Of a stretch of DNA of 8,911 nt, positions 1 through 6,891 are shown one piece after another. This DNA comes from CAZJHX01 sp964545715 (GTDB taxonomy: Bacteria; Myxococcota_A; UBA9042; GCA-2863065): contig CAZJHX010000262.1 in the NCBI GenBank assembly GCA_964545715.1, positions 1-8,911 of the forward strand, in the 5' to 3' direction. The notes under the pieces are model-generated. The model was given only the letters and a program-made list of their open reading frames with translations. It was not told the origin of the DNA and did not search any database. The translations under genes and the position numbers were made by a program. How positions within the stretch are numbered: position 1 is the stretch's first letter; the number at the start of each line of letters is the position of its first letter.

Positions 1-1
1 G

Positions 2-3000
2 GTGGGCGAGGATTTGTTGGCGTTCTGGGACGACTCGGACTCTGATGAGATGTGCGCCGGCGCGGACAACTGCCCGCTGGTGGCCAACGCGGACCAGGCG
101 GACGCCGACAGCGATGGGCTGGGCGATGCCTGCGACGCATGCCCTGCGGACGCCGACAACGACGTGGACGACGACGGCAGCTGCGCCAACCTGGACAACT
201 GCCCGGTCATCGCCAACGCGGATCAGGCCGATGCCGACGCCGATGGTGTGGGCGATGCCTGTGACGCGTGCCCGACGGACGCGCAAAACGACTCGGACGG
301 GGACGGGGTGTGCGCGCCCGATGACAACTGCCCGTCGGACCACAACCCGATCAAGACCCCCAACACGTGCGCGGTCGTGGCAGAGCGCTCCGGGCCCGAC
401 CACATCGCGCTGGCGTTTCTCGATGATCCGGATCCGCTGACCAACGAGGTGGACGCGCCGCTGCCGCTCGGGGTCGAAGACCTGCGCGCCGTGACCGCGG
501 ACCCCGCCGGCGGTGTTCTGTACGTGACGCTGTCCGACAGTGGCGGAACGGTAGATCTCGCCAGCGGTGTGTTCACGCCGTTTCCGGCGCCGTACGGCAT
601 CCTGCCGCCGAGCGCGGCCGTGGCCGAAGACCCCGGGAACGCGAGCGCCGAGGTGGTGGAGCTGGCCTTCGACAAAGGCGCCGGACGCCTGCTCGCAGGA
701 CACCAGGGCAAGGAGGCCGTGGTCGTCACCATCAACACGAGCACCGGGGTGATCGACCCGGATGGCTTTGGCCCCGCGGTGGGCTCACTGGTGATCGCAA
801 ACGGCGATTATCGGGTTTTGCGCGGGCTCGCGATGTCCGACGACAGCGTGCTGTACGCCCTGCTGCAGAAGGAGTCCCACAAGGACCAATTGGGGACTGT
901 GCAGCTGCCTGATGGCGTCTTCTCGCCGATCGCGCTGGTCACCTCGCCCAGCATCGACGTGCACTACAAAGGCATGTCCTTTGACGCGGACGGCCTGCTG
1001 CGAGTCGTGGGCGACAACAAGGTGGGCATCCATAGAATGGACCCGACAACCGCGCATGTGACAGCCGGAATCGCTCTCGACAACAGCAGCGAGTACTGGG
1101 GCGTGGTCTGCGCTTTCCAACCCGCCGCGCAGGCCGACATCGACGGCGACGGCATCGGGGACGCGTGCGATGGCTGCGTCAACGACGCGGATGGCGACGG
1201 CGTGTGCACCGGCGTGGACAACTGTCCGGCCAAGTCCAACCCGGACCAGGCGAACAAGGACCAGGACGCGTTTGGTGACGCGTGCGACATCTGCCCCGCC
1301 GACCCAGCCAACGACGTGGACGGCGACGGCGTGTGCGGAGACGTTGACAACTGCCCGGCGAAATCCAACTCGGATCAGAAGGACGCCGACCTGGACGACA
1401 TCGGCGACGACTGTGACGTCTGCGAGAACGACCCCGACAACGACGTGGACGGCGACAACCGATGCGCCGACAAGGACAACTGCCCGGTGGTGGCCAATAC
1501 CAACCAGGCCGACAGCGACGACGACTCGTTGGGCGACGTCTGTGATGTGTGTCCCGAGGACGACAAAAACGACGCCGACGCAGATGGCGTGTGCGGCGAT
1601 ATCGACAACTGCCCGGCAGCAGCCAACGCCGACCAGGCCAACGCCGACAAGGACGCGTATGGAGACGTGTGCGACGTCTGCCCCAACGACGCGGATGATG
1701 ACGACGATGGCGACGGCGTGTGTGGCGACCTGGACAACTGCCCGGCCAAATCGAACACCGACCAGGCGGACGCGGACGGCGACTCGCTGGGCGACAAGTG
1801 TGACGCATGCCCCAACGACCCGGCCAACGACGGCGACGGCGACGGCAAATGCGGCGACGTCGACAACTGCCCCATCATCGCCAACGAGGACCAGAAGGAC
1901 ACCGACGATGACGGCATCGGAGACGTCTGCGACACCGCATGCCCCGATGCGGACGGCGATGGTGTCTGCACGGCGAACGACAACTGCCCGGGCATTGCGA
2001 ATCCGGCACTGCCGCCCAGCACCTGTTACGTCGCCTCCGAGCGGGGTACGGGCAAGCCTCGCCTGGCGCTGGTGGACACAAGCGACGCCGACCCGGCGAG
2101 CAATGAGATCGACTCCCCCAACGATATGGGTGTCGACAAGATCCGCGGCATCGCCATCGACTGGTCGACGACGACGATCTACGGCAGCGCCGGACCCGAC
2201 GGCGGGACCATCGACGCCGCGACCGGCATCCTCACGCTGTTTCCGCAGCCGTTTGGCCTGCTGCCTGCCAGCCACAACGGGGGCGTAGAGCCGGGATCGG
2301 CCACGACCCGAATCCAGTCCATGACGTTTGACCGCACGACTGGCCGGCTGCTGGGGGCTCATCACAGCAAGACTGGGTCGGAGCTGGTGCTGGTCTGGAT
2401 CGACACAACGACCGGGGCAGCCGATCCCAATGGCTGGGCCCCGGGCGCCGGCTCCTTGCGCATCATCGACAACGGCACGTACATCAAGTCGAAGGGCATC
2501 GCGCTCACTGCAAACGGTGACGTGCTCTATGCCATTCTCGGGTCCGGCATGGACTACGACCTGGGCACCGTGGATATGGTGACCGGCTCTTTCAACGTCA
2601 TCGGCGCCATCCCGGACTCCGGCGGGTGGATCGACGTTCGCAATATGGCCTTCGGACCCACCGGCGCCCTGACAATTACCGCGCAGAATCGCGGCGAGCT
2701 CTTTGAGGTTGACGCAGTCACGGCAGCGGTGAAGCCGCTCATCACGCTGGACAACGGCACGGCGAATCGCGGCATCGACTGCGCCATCGCATCCATCCAG
2801 CCCGACGCGGACGGGGACGGACAGGGCGACGCCTGCGACCCGTGCCCGCTGGACCCGAACGACGACGCCGACGGAGACGGCCTGTGCGCCGACGCGGACA
2901 ACTGCCCGGAGGTGACCAACCCCATCGGCAACAAGGACCTCTGTTATCTGGTGTCGGATCGCTTCGGCAACAACGATCACCTGTCCACAGCCGACCGTGA

Positions 3001-4219
3001 CGATCCGTCGCCGGCCACCAATGAGCTGGATGCTCTGAATAGCACCGGCAGCTCCACAGTCGAGGCCGTGGCGTACGCTCCGGGGACGGAGACCTTGTTC
3101 GCATCCACGGGCGCTCAAGGTGGGACGATCGCGCTGGACAAAGGTGTGTTCACGCCGCTGCCGCAACCCTTCGGAGACATCCCCATGGTCATCGGCGGGG
3201 GGACGGCGGGCCAGAAGGCCTCGGGTGCCATCGCGGACATCGTGGGCCTGACCGTCGACCGCACAGACGGACGACTGCTCGGTGCTCACGCCGGGAACAC
3301 AGCCGTCCTCACATGGATCGACCCGATGACAGGTACGATCGATCCCAACGGCTTCGGCCCCGGCAAGGGCGCGGTCGGCGTCTCCGGTCTGGGCAAGGTC
3401 AAACGGCCCTTGGGACTGGCGCTGTCGCATGACGGCGTCACCACATATCTGGTGGTGACCGACGCGGAACAAGAAGACACGATGCTGGCCACCGTGGACG
3501 TGACGACCGGCGTGATGACCTGGCTGGCCAACATCGATACCGACGACCAACCCCCAGTGAACGCCCTGGCAGCCGGCCCGGGCGGCGAGCTGTGGGTCAC
3601 AAGCCAGTGGGTGCCGGGGATCTACAGCCTCAACCCAGCGACAGGGTGGCTCTCCAAGGTCATCACCGTCGACAACGGGTTCAACTACCCGGCGCTGGAT
3701 TGCGCAGCCGTGGCTGGCGGACAGCCCGACGCGGACAAAGACGGCGTCGGGGACGCCTGCGACGCGTGCCCACAGAGCGCGTCACCAAGCTGCACCTCCC
3801 AGTGTGGAGACAGCGTGGTCGGGGGCGCGGAGGAGTGCGATGACGGCAACAGCACCCAGTCTGACGGCTGCCTGAACGACTGCACGGTGGGCTACTGGAA
3901 ATCCGGCGTCGGCTACTACAAGGAGGCGCCGGCTGAAAGCTGCTCGCTGGAAGGGACGCTGAAATCGGTGAGCTCGTCCGTCCCAACCCCGGTGGCTTTC
4001 GTCAACACGTCCACGACCGACACCTTCAACGTGTATTGGCTCAACTACTCGGGTCAGCGCGTCTGGTACGCCACGGTGGCGCCGGGCAAGACCTGGTCGA
4101 TCCCGAGCTTCGTGACCCACCCGTGGCTCATCGCCGACTCGGTTGGAACCTGTGCGGCGATCTTCCAGCCCCTCACCGGCGGCGAACCCACGTGGATGCG
4201 AGGGCCACCAAAGCCATGA
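2..4219 (+). CDS. Giant modular extracellular protein: TSP3 repeats, three propeller-like modules, DUF4215-like repeat, C-terminal VHL-beta-like domain (5' partial)
   Basis: The frame is open from the window edge for 1405 codons to TGA at 4217-4219. The true start and any signal peptide lie upstream; the GTG at position 2 is only the first in-frame codon. Domains by residue in the visible part: 1-120 TSP3 repeats; 121-378 module 1; 379-672 long TSP3 array; 673-933 module 2; 934-978 TSP3; 979-1241 module 3; 1242-1260 last TSP3 unit; about 1268-1294 Cys-rich repeat (CGD...ECDDGN...DGC...C); about 1314-1395 VHL-beta-like domain. Asp-rich DxDxDG motifs and paired cysteines imply calcium binding and an oxidising, extracellular location (known for TSP3). 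The modules contain YVT-like and GGT strand motifs typical of propellers, but their function is unknown. No catalytic motif is visible, so a binding or adhesive role is inferred. The stop overlaps an ATG at 4216, but the next gene probably starts further down. High confidence in coding, moderate in the domain reading. Confidence 0.93.
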   Translation: MGEDLLAFWDDSDSDEMCAGADNCPLVANADQADADSDGLGDACDACPADADNDVDDDGSCANLDNCPVIANADQADADADGVGDACDACPTDAQNDSDGDGVCAPDDNCPSDHNPIKTPNTCAVVAERSGPDHIALAFLDDPDPLTNEVDAPLPLGVEDLRAVTADPAGGVLYVTLSDSGGTVDLASGVFTPFPAPYGILPPSAAVAEDPGNASAEVVELAFDKGAGRLLAGHQGKEAVVVTINTSTGVIDPDGFGPAVGSLVIANGDYRVLRGLAMSDDSVLYALLQKESHKDQLGTVQLPDGVFSPIALVTSPSIDVHYKGMSFDADGLLRVVGDNKVGIHRMDPTTAHVTAGIALDNSSEYWGVVCAFQPAAQADIDGDGIGDACDGCVNDADGDGVCTGVDNCPAKSNPDQANKDQDAFGDACDICPADPANDVDGDGVCGDVDNCPAKSNSDQKDADLDDIGDDCDVCENDPDNDVDGDNRCADKDNCPVVANTNQADSDDDSLGDVCDVCPEDDKNDADADGVCGDIDNCPAAANADQANADKDAYGDVCDVCPNDADDDDDGDGVCGDLDNCPAKSNTDQADADGDSLGDKCDACPNDPANDGDGDGKCGDVDNCPIIANEDQKDTDDDGIGDVCDTACPDADGDGVCTANDNCPGIANPALPPSTCYVASERGTGKPRLALVDTSDADPASNEIDSPNDMGVDKIRGIAIDWSTTTIYGSAGPDGGTIDAATGILTLFPQPFGLLPASHNGGVEPGSATTRIQSMTFDRTTGRLLGAHHSKTGSELVLVWIDTTTGAADPNGWAPGAGSLRIIDNGTYIKSKGIALTANGDVLYAILGSGMDYDLGTVDMVTGSFNVIGAIPDSGGWIDVRNMAFGPTGALTITAQNRGELFEVDAVTAAVKPLITLDNGTANRGIDCAIASIQPDADGDGQGDACDPCPLDPNDDADGDGLCADADNCPEVTNPIGNKDLCYLVSDRFGNNDHLSTADRDDPSPATNELDALNSTGSSTVEAVAYAPGTETLFASTGAQGGTIALDKGVFTPLPQPFGDIPMVIGGGTAGQKASGAIADIVGLTVDRTDGRLLGAHAGNTAVLTWIDPMTGTIDPNGFGPGKGAVGVSGLGKVKRPLGLALSHDGVTTYLVVTDAEQEDTMLATVDVTTGVMTWLANIDTDDQPPVNALAAGPGGELWVTSQWVPGIYSLNPATGWLSKVITVDNGFNYPALDCAAVAGGQPDADKDGVGDACDACPQSASPSCTSQCGDSVVGGAEECDDGNSTQSDGCLNDCTVGYWKSGVGYYKEAPAESCSLEGTLKSVSSSVPTPVAFVNTSTTDTFNVYWLNYSGQRVWYATVAPGKTWSIPSFVTHPWLIADSVGTCAAIFQPLTGGEPTWMRGPPKP
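53..361 (+). repeat. TSP3 calcium-binding repeat array 1
   Basis: This encodes three DNCP units (residues about 18-120) with the pattern DNCPxxxNxDQxDxDxDGxGDxCDxCP, the classic thrombospondin type 3 alternation of short and long calcium-binding units. Aspartates at alternate positions would chelate calcium and the paired cysteines would form disulfides. The last unit is cut short (DNCPSDHNP) where it runs into the first propeller-like module. Confidence 0.9.
362..1135 (+). repeat. Propeller-like module, copy 1 of 3
   Basis: Residues 121-378. It opens with a cysteine (C123, NTCAV) and closes with a cysteine (C370, GVVCAF). Landmarks shared with copies 2 and 3 are DPLTNEVD near the start, GGTVD then GVFTPFPAPYGILP, GRLLAGHQGK, and GVIDPDGFGPAVGSL. 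The repeated 'GLAMSDDSVLYALL' type strands suggest a WD40/YVTN-like beta-propeller fold, which is inference. No enzyme motif was recognised. Confidence 0.75.
1136..2017 (+). repeat. Long TSP3 calcium-binding repeat array 2
   Basis: Residues 379-672 hold seven DNCP units (VDNCPAKSN twice, KDNCPVVAN, IDNCPAAAN, LDNCPAKSN, VDNCPIIAN, NDNCPGIAN), alternating with GDxCDxCP and DGDGVCG stretches. Each unit is about 38-39 residues. The DNA itself is repetitive (gacaactgccc recurs), so this stretch could gain or lose units by recombination and is prone to assembly collapse. In thrombospondins such arrays form a calcium-loaded stalk; here it would space modules 1 and 2 apart. Confidence 0.92.
2018..2800 (+). 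repeat. Propeller-like module, copy 2 of 3
   Basis: Residues 673-933, bracketed by C675 (STCYVASER) and C927 (GIDCAI). It shares DPASNEID, GGTID, GILTLFPQPFGLLP, GRLLGAHHSK, GAADPNGWAPGAGSL and a closing LDNGTxxRGIDCA with the other copies. The match to copies 1 and 3 is clear by eye but well diverged, so the triplication is not recent. Confidence 0.78.
2801..2935 (+). repeat. Short TSP3 spacer between modules 2 and 3
   Basis: Residues 934-978 encode one TSP3 pair: PDADGDGQGDACDPCP, then DADGDGLCADADNCPEVTNP. This is the same repeat family as the longer arrays, reduced to about 45 residues, so modules 2 and 3 sit much closer together than modules 1 and 2. Confidence 0.88.
2936..3724 (+). repeat. 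Propeller-like module, copy 3 of 3
   Basis: Residues 979-1241, bracketed by C981 (DLCYLVSDR) and C1234 (ALDCAA). It shares SPATNELD, GGTIALDKGVFTPLPQPFG, GRLLGAHAGN and GTIDPNGFGPGKG with the other copies. It is followed directly by the last TSP3 unit (PDADKDGVGDACDACP) and then the Cys-rich repeat. Confidence 0.78.
3803..3883 (+). other. Cysteine-rich DUF4215-like repeat (domain within the giant CDS)
   Basis: Residues about 1268-1294 read CGDSVVGGAEECDDGN, then SDGC and NDC. This CGDG...E.CDDGN...DGCs..C pattern matches the DUF4215 / 'Myxococcus cysteine-rich repeat' family, common in secreted and surface proteins of Myxococcota. Only one copy is present. It sits between the last TSP3 unit and the C-terminal domain. 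Confidence 0.8.
3941..4189 (+). other. C-terminal VHL-beta-like domain (domain within the giant CDS)
   Basis: The core runs over residues about 1314-1396. From W1346 to D1379 it aligns without gaps to human pVHL W88 to D121: WLNY to WLNF, PG at 1361-1362 to PG at 103-104, and HPWL to HLWL. The five pVHL residues that line the hydroxyproline pocket (W88, Y98, S111, H115, W117) correspond to W1346, Y1356, S1369, H1373 and W1375, all identical. Upstream, LKSVxS (from 1320) matches LRSVNS, and N1335 with its TS matches N78/S80, with one residue gap. C1314 and C1384 could form a disulfide closing the domain. The alpha domain that binds Elongin C is absent. pVHL residue numbers are from memory; the alignment was made by eye. 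Confidence 0.72.
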
Positions 4220-4222
4220 GCG

Positions 4223-4251
4223 TTCACGAAAGAAACAAAGACTTACATAGT
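4223..4251 (+). promoter_or_regulatory. Possible sigma-70-type promoter for the S8 protease gene
   Basis: TTCACG (4223-4228) and CATAGT (4246-4251) are separated by 17 bases, each matching 4 of 6 consensus positions. They lie in a strikingly AT-rich patch (about 4221-4280) in otherwise GC-rich DNA, directly after the stop of the upstream gene. The weak matches keep confidence low; the base composition is the better argument that this is non-coding. Confidence 0.3.
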
Positions 4252-4316
4252 AAAGAAAACCACTACCATGCCGTTAAGACAGCTACGGCCGGACCCGTCC
4301 GCCCGGAACTGACCAC

Positions 4317-4320
4317 GAGG
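4317..4320 (+). promoter_or_regulatory. Shine-Dalgarno site supporting the TTG start at 4327
   Basis: GAGG ends 6 bases before TTG 4327, a normal spacing. The alternative ATG at 4216 has no comparable site and would place the lipobox cysteine at residue 59, too far in for a type II signal peptide. Confidence 0.5.
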
Positions 4321-4326
4321 TGCTCC

Positions 4327-4392
4327 TTGTTATCACTAGTCCAACGTCCAGTCCTCGCGAGTATCGCGGCCTCCCTGATGTTGATCGCCTGC
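4327..4392 (+). other. Lipoprotein (type II) signal peptide of the S8 protease
   Basis: From TTG 4327 the product begins with one Arg at position 7, then a hydrophobic stretch ending LMLIAC, with the lipobox cysteine at residue 22 (codon 4390-4392). Position +2 is Ala, not Asp, which in many Gram-negative bacteria favours outer-membrane sorting. The rule is known; applying it here is inference. Confidence 0.7.
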
Positions 4393-6888
4393 GCTGACAG
4401 CGAGCTGTTGGACCACGCCGACCACCCCCATGTGCACGGCCCCACCCACGTCACGACCGTTGAGACAGTGACCCACAATGGGCGCGCGGTCGAGGCGGCC
4501 AGCGGGCAGATAATCGTGGAGTTTCGCGACGACGCGGTCCCCAGCGAGCGGCAGGCCATCGTGCTGGCGACCGGGGGCACGGTACTGCAATACAGCCAGT
4601 TCACAGGATCCGTACTCATCGAGGTCGCGCCGGACGCGGTCGAGAGCGCGATTGCGCAGCTGAATGCGGAGCGCGGCGTCAAGGAGGCCACACCCAACGC
4701 CATCGTGCGCGCCTCGGGTAAAGGTGGCAAAGGCAAGGGCAAGGGCAACGGCAACGGCAACGATGAGGCCGCGGATCCGGAGCCGGCGACCTCGGGCTGG
4801 AACAGCGCCGGCGACTTCCCCCCACCGACGCTGACAAATGAAGAAGCCGACTCCGCATTGTTTGACTATCAGTGGACGCTGCACCGGCAGTGGGCCCACG
4901 TGGCGTTCGATTACAGCGAGACGCTCGGCGCCTCGGCGCTCGTGGCGGTCCTGGACACCGGCCTGACCGCGTCTGCGTCCCTCCCCGCGACCGCGATCGC
5001 CGCCGGCGGCGCCAACTTCATCGACCCCGACGACGGCGATATGACCTATGACGACCACGGCCACGGCACCATGATGGGCACGATCATCGCCGGACGTGGG
5101 GGCATGACCGGCATGGCGCCTCGCGCCCGGGTGCTGCCGATCAAGGTCCTGGACGGCAACAAAGTCGGCACCGAGATGGCGCTGATCGAGGGTCTGTACC
5201 ACGCGGCCGCCAACCCCGATGTGGATGTCATCAGCATGAGCTTGAGCTTTCCCGTGGGCTACTACCCCAGCGCGATAATGGCGCAGGCGATCGACTTCGC
5301 GCACTCTCAGGGGAAGGTGCTGGTGGCCGCCAGCGGCAACGATGGTGTCGCGCATGTGACCTACCCAGCGGCGTTTCCGACCGTGATCGCGGTCGGTTCG
5401 GCCGTCCTGTTCGGCGGCGGCGCAGACTTCAAGTCGGCAGACTACTCCAACTGGGGCCCCGCGCTGGATCTCATGGCCCTTGGCGGAAAGCTGGACAGCG
5501 ACAAGGACTGGAACGGCATCGACGACGCGGTCATCGCGGAGCGAACGACGGCCACCGGCTCGACAGCCCCGTTTCTGACCATCGGCACCTCGCCCGCCGC
5601 GGCTCAAGTCGCCGGCGCCATCGCGCTGTTGCTGGATGCGGGTGCGGACAAAAACGATGTGCGGCACCTGCTTCAACTCACCGCGATGAACACGGCCAAG
5701 AGCAACGGCGCCAGCTTCTCGGCGCAGGAAGGCGCCGGCCTGCTGAACATCGGACACGCCATGCAGCTTTTGAGCAGCGGAGATTACGAGGCGCCTGAAG
5801 AGGACGAGCGCCTCTTCGCAAACCCGGTTCTGGTTTTTGAGGACGACGCAGCGGTAGCCGTGATCGAGATCACGGACGAAGACGGCGAACCGCAGGGCGG
5901 CGTCACCGTCATGGGACACTTCCGCGGCCTCGACGAGTCGCAGCACTCGGCCAAGACCGACAATGACGGCATCGCCGTCTTCAGAACGCTGCAGCTCAGC
6001 GACGTGGATGACGGCTTCATCGCCGTGTCCGTGGACGCTGTAATCCGAGATGATGGCACAGCCGCGCGCCCCACGCCGTCCATCCATGTGGAGCGCCTGA
6101 GTTACCAGCTGGCCGCAAACCTCTCCGGCGGACTGGGCGCATCGGCAGTCGCTCTGGCCCTGGAAGGCGATGCGTTCAAAGGCTCGGATTACGTCGCCTG
6201 GAAGAAAGTCCAGGACACCTACCAGGTGCGCACATTCGGAAACGGGCTGGTGTCCAGCGCGCTGGTCTTCGCCTTCTCGCCGGCGTTCTTCCAGAGCAGC
6301 GGGCTGTACCAGTCGACCATGCTCTTCCGCACCCGCGGGACCGGCCTGGTGTCCAGCGCCATCGTCTTTGACGAGAGCTACTTCCACCCCGACCTGCGCG
6401 ACGCCTGGAACATCGACACGTTGACCGTGCGCAGCTTCACTGCCGGCACAGGCCTGGTCTCCAGCGCCATCGTGTGGGACGGGGCCTACTTCGGGTTCAG
6501 CAGCTTCTTCACCGGATACAACCCGGCCGTCATGGTCTTCAACTACGGCAGCGGTCTGGTCTCCAGCGCCATCATCTGGGACTGGAGCCTGCTCAACCCC
6601 GCCATGTACTGGGGCCCCACAACCGTCGGCTGGAACCCGCAGCTGAGCGGCAGCGGCCTCGTGTCATCGGCGATCATCGTCGACTATGGCTCGTCGGCAA
6701 TCTCCCAGTTGGGCTTCAACTGGGGCTCTGTTAGCTGGCTATACCCGCAGGGGACAGGCCTTGTGAGCAGCGCGCTTGTCAGCTCGTTCAACCCGTTCGC
6801 GTTCATGCCCATGTACTTTGGCGGGTCCAACAACACGCTCGCCCTCAGCGCAACCGGTGAATCTGAGAAACCGCTGGTGCTGCCCTGA
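4327..6888 (+). CDS. Subtilisin-like (S8) serine protease, predicted lipoprotein, with C-terminal GLVSSA repeat array
   Basis: 853 residues from TTG 4327; ATG 4216, overlapping the upstream stop, would give 890. Parts by residue: 1-22 lipoprotein signal peptide; about 58-130 a prodomain of the I9/fervidolysin type (GQIIVEFRDD ... AIAQL ... VKEATPNAIV); about 131-146 a Gly/Lys/Asn linker; about 200-450 the S8 domain. Its triad is D210 (VLDTG), H246 (HGHGTMMG) and S422 (GTSPAAAQVAG), with oxyanion N338 (AASGND). The serine box differs from the usual GTSMAAPHVAG, but the nucleophile is kept. Residues about 499-583 look like an Ig/CNA-like beta-sandwich, and 602 onwards carry the repeat array. 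The expected role is proteolysis at the cell surface or outside, self-activated by removal of the prodomain. The substrate is unknown. It follows the giant binding protein with only a 107-base gap, so the two may be used together (inference). Confidence 0.93.
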   Translation: MLSLVQRPVLASIAASLMLIACADSELLDHADHPHVHGPTHVTTVETVTHNGRAVEAASGQIIVEFRDDAVPSERQAIVLATGGTVLQYSQFTGSVLIEVAPDAVESAIAQLNAERGVKEATPNAIVRASGKGGKGKGKGNGNGNDEAADPEPATSGWNSAGDFPPPTLTNEEADSALFDYQWTLHRQWAHVAFDYSETLGASALVAVLDTGLTASASLPATAIAAGGANFIDPDDGDMTYDDHGHGTMMGTIIAGRGGMTGMAPRARVLPIKVLDGNKVGTEMALIEGLYHAAANPDVDVISMSLSFPVGYYPSAIMAQAIDFAHSQGKVLVAASGNDGVAHVTYPAAFPTVIAVGSAVLFGGGADFKSADYSNWGPALDLMALGGKLDSDKDWNGIDDAVIAERTTATGSTAPFLTIGTSPAAAQVAGAIALLLDAGADKNDVRHLLQLTAMNTAKSNGASFSAQEGAGLLNIGHAMQLLSSGDYEAPEEDERLFANPVLVFEDDAAVAVIEITDEDGEPQGGVTVMGHFRGLDESQHSAKTDNDGIAVFRTLQLSDVDDGFIAVSVDAVIRDDGTAARPTPSIHVERLSYQLAANLSGGLGASAVALALEGDAFKGSDYVAWKKVQDTYQVRTFGNGLVSSALVFAFSPAFFQSSGLYQSTMLFRTRGTGLVSSAIVFDESYFHPDLRDAWNIDTLTVRSFTAGTGLVSSAIVWDGAYFGFSSFFTGYNPAVMVFNYGSGLVSSAIIWDWSLLNPAMYWGPTTVGWNPQLSGSGLVSSAIIVDYGSSAISQLGFNWGSVSWLYPQGTGLVSSALVSSFNPFAFMPMYFGGSNNTLALSATGESEKPLVLP
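4717..4764 (+). repeat. Low-complexity Gly/Lys/Asn linker with hexanucleotide repeat
   Basis: Six-base units of the type aagggc and then aacggc run from about 4733 to 4761 and encode GKGKGKGNGNGN. This falls between the prodomain and the catalytic domain of the S8 protease. It is positively charged and flexible, a plausible autoprocessing linker, and prone to length change by slippage. Confidence 0.8.
6130..6786 (+). repeat. GxGLVSSA[IL][IV] tandem protein repeat, six clear copies plus one degenerate
   Basis: The Gly that opens each GLVSSA core is encoded at 6244, 6343, 6451, 6553, 6655 and 6757, giving steps of 33, 36, 34, 34 and 34 residues. A weaker copy, GLGASAVA, lies at 6130, 38 residues before the first. 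Spacers are rich in Phe, Tyr and Trp (for example WDGAYFGFSSFF, WDWSLLNPAMYW). The DNA is conserved too (ggcctggtgtccagcgcc), more than the spacers are. Such a period suggests stacked beta-hairpins or a surface-binding array. I do not recognise the family. Confidence 0.85.
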
Positions 6889-6891
6889 CGC

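Noticed and set aside
1170..2288. Plus-strand frame of 372 codons rich in Thr, Ala and Arg
   Set aside because: It is a shifted reading of the TSP3 array; the periodic composition only mirrors the repeat.
785..3550. Minus-strand open frame of 921 codons opposite the giant gene
   Set aside because: It is a by-product of the GC-rich, Asp-codon-rich repeats: gac/gtc-type codons read as Val- and Arg-rich sequence on the other strand, with no recognisable domain. The plus-strand frame has clear TSP3 motifs.
4036..4215. Start of the S8 protease at ATG 4036
   Set aside because: It would overlap the VHL-like domain of the upstream gene by more than 180 bases and gives an Arg/His-rich leader with no signal peptide.
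4268..4270. ATG in the gap before the protease as its start
   Set aside because: It is not in frame with the protease.
4290..4301. CGGA/TCCG hairpin as a terminator of the giant gene
   Set aside because: Only four base pairs and no T tract; expected by chance in GC-rich DNA.
4336..6387. Minus-strand open frame of 683 codons opposite the S8 protease
   Set aside because: The plus strand carries a complete subtilase triad; the reverse reading is His/Arg/Val-rich low-information sequence without motifs.
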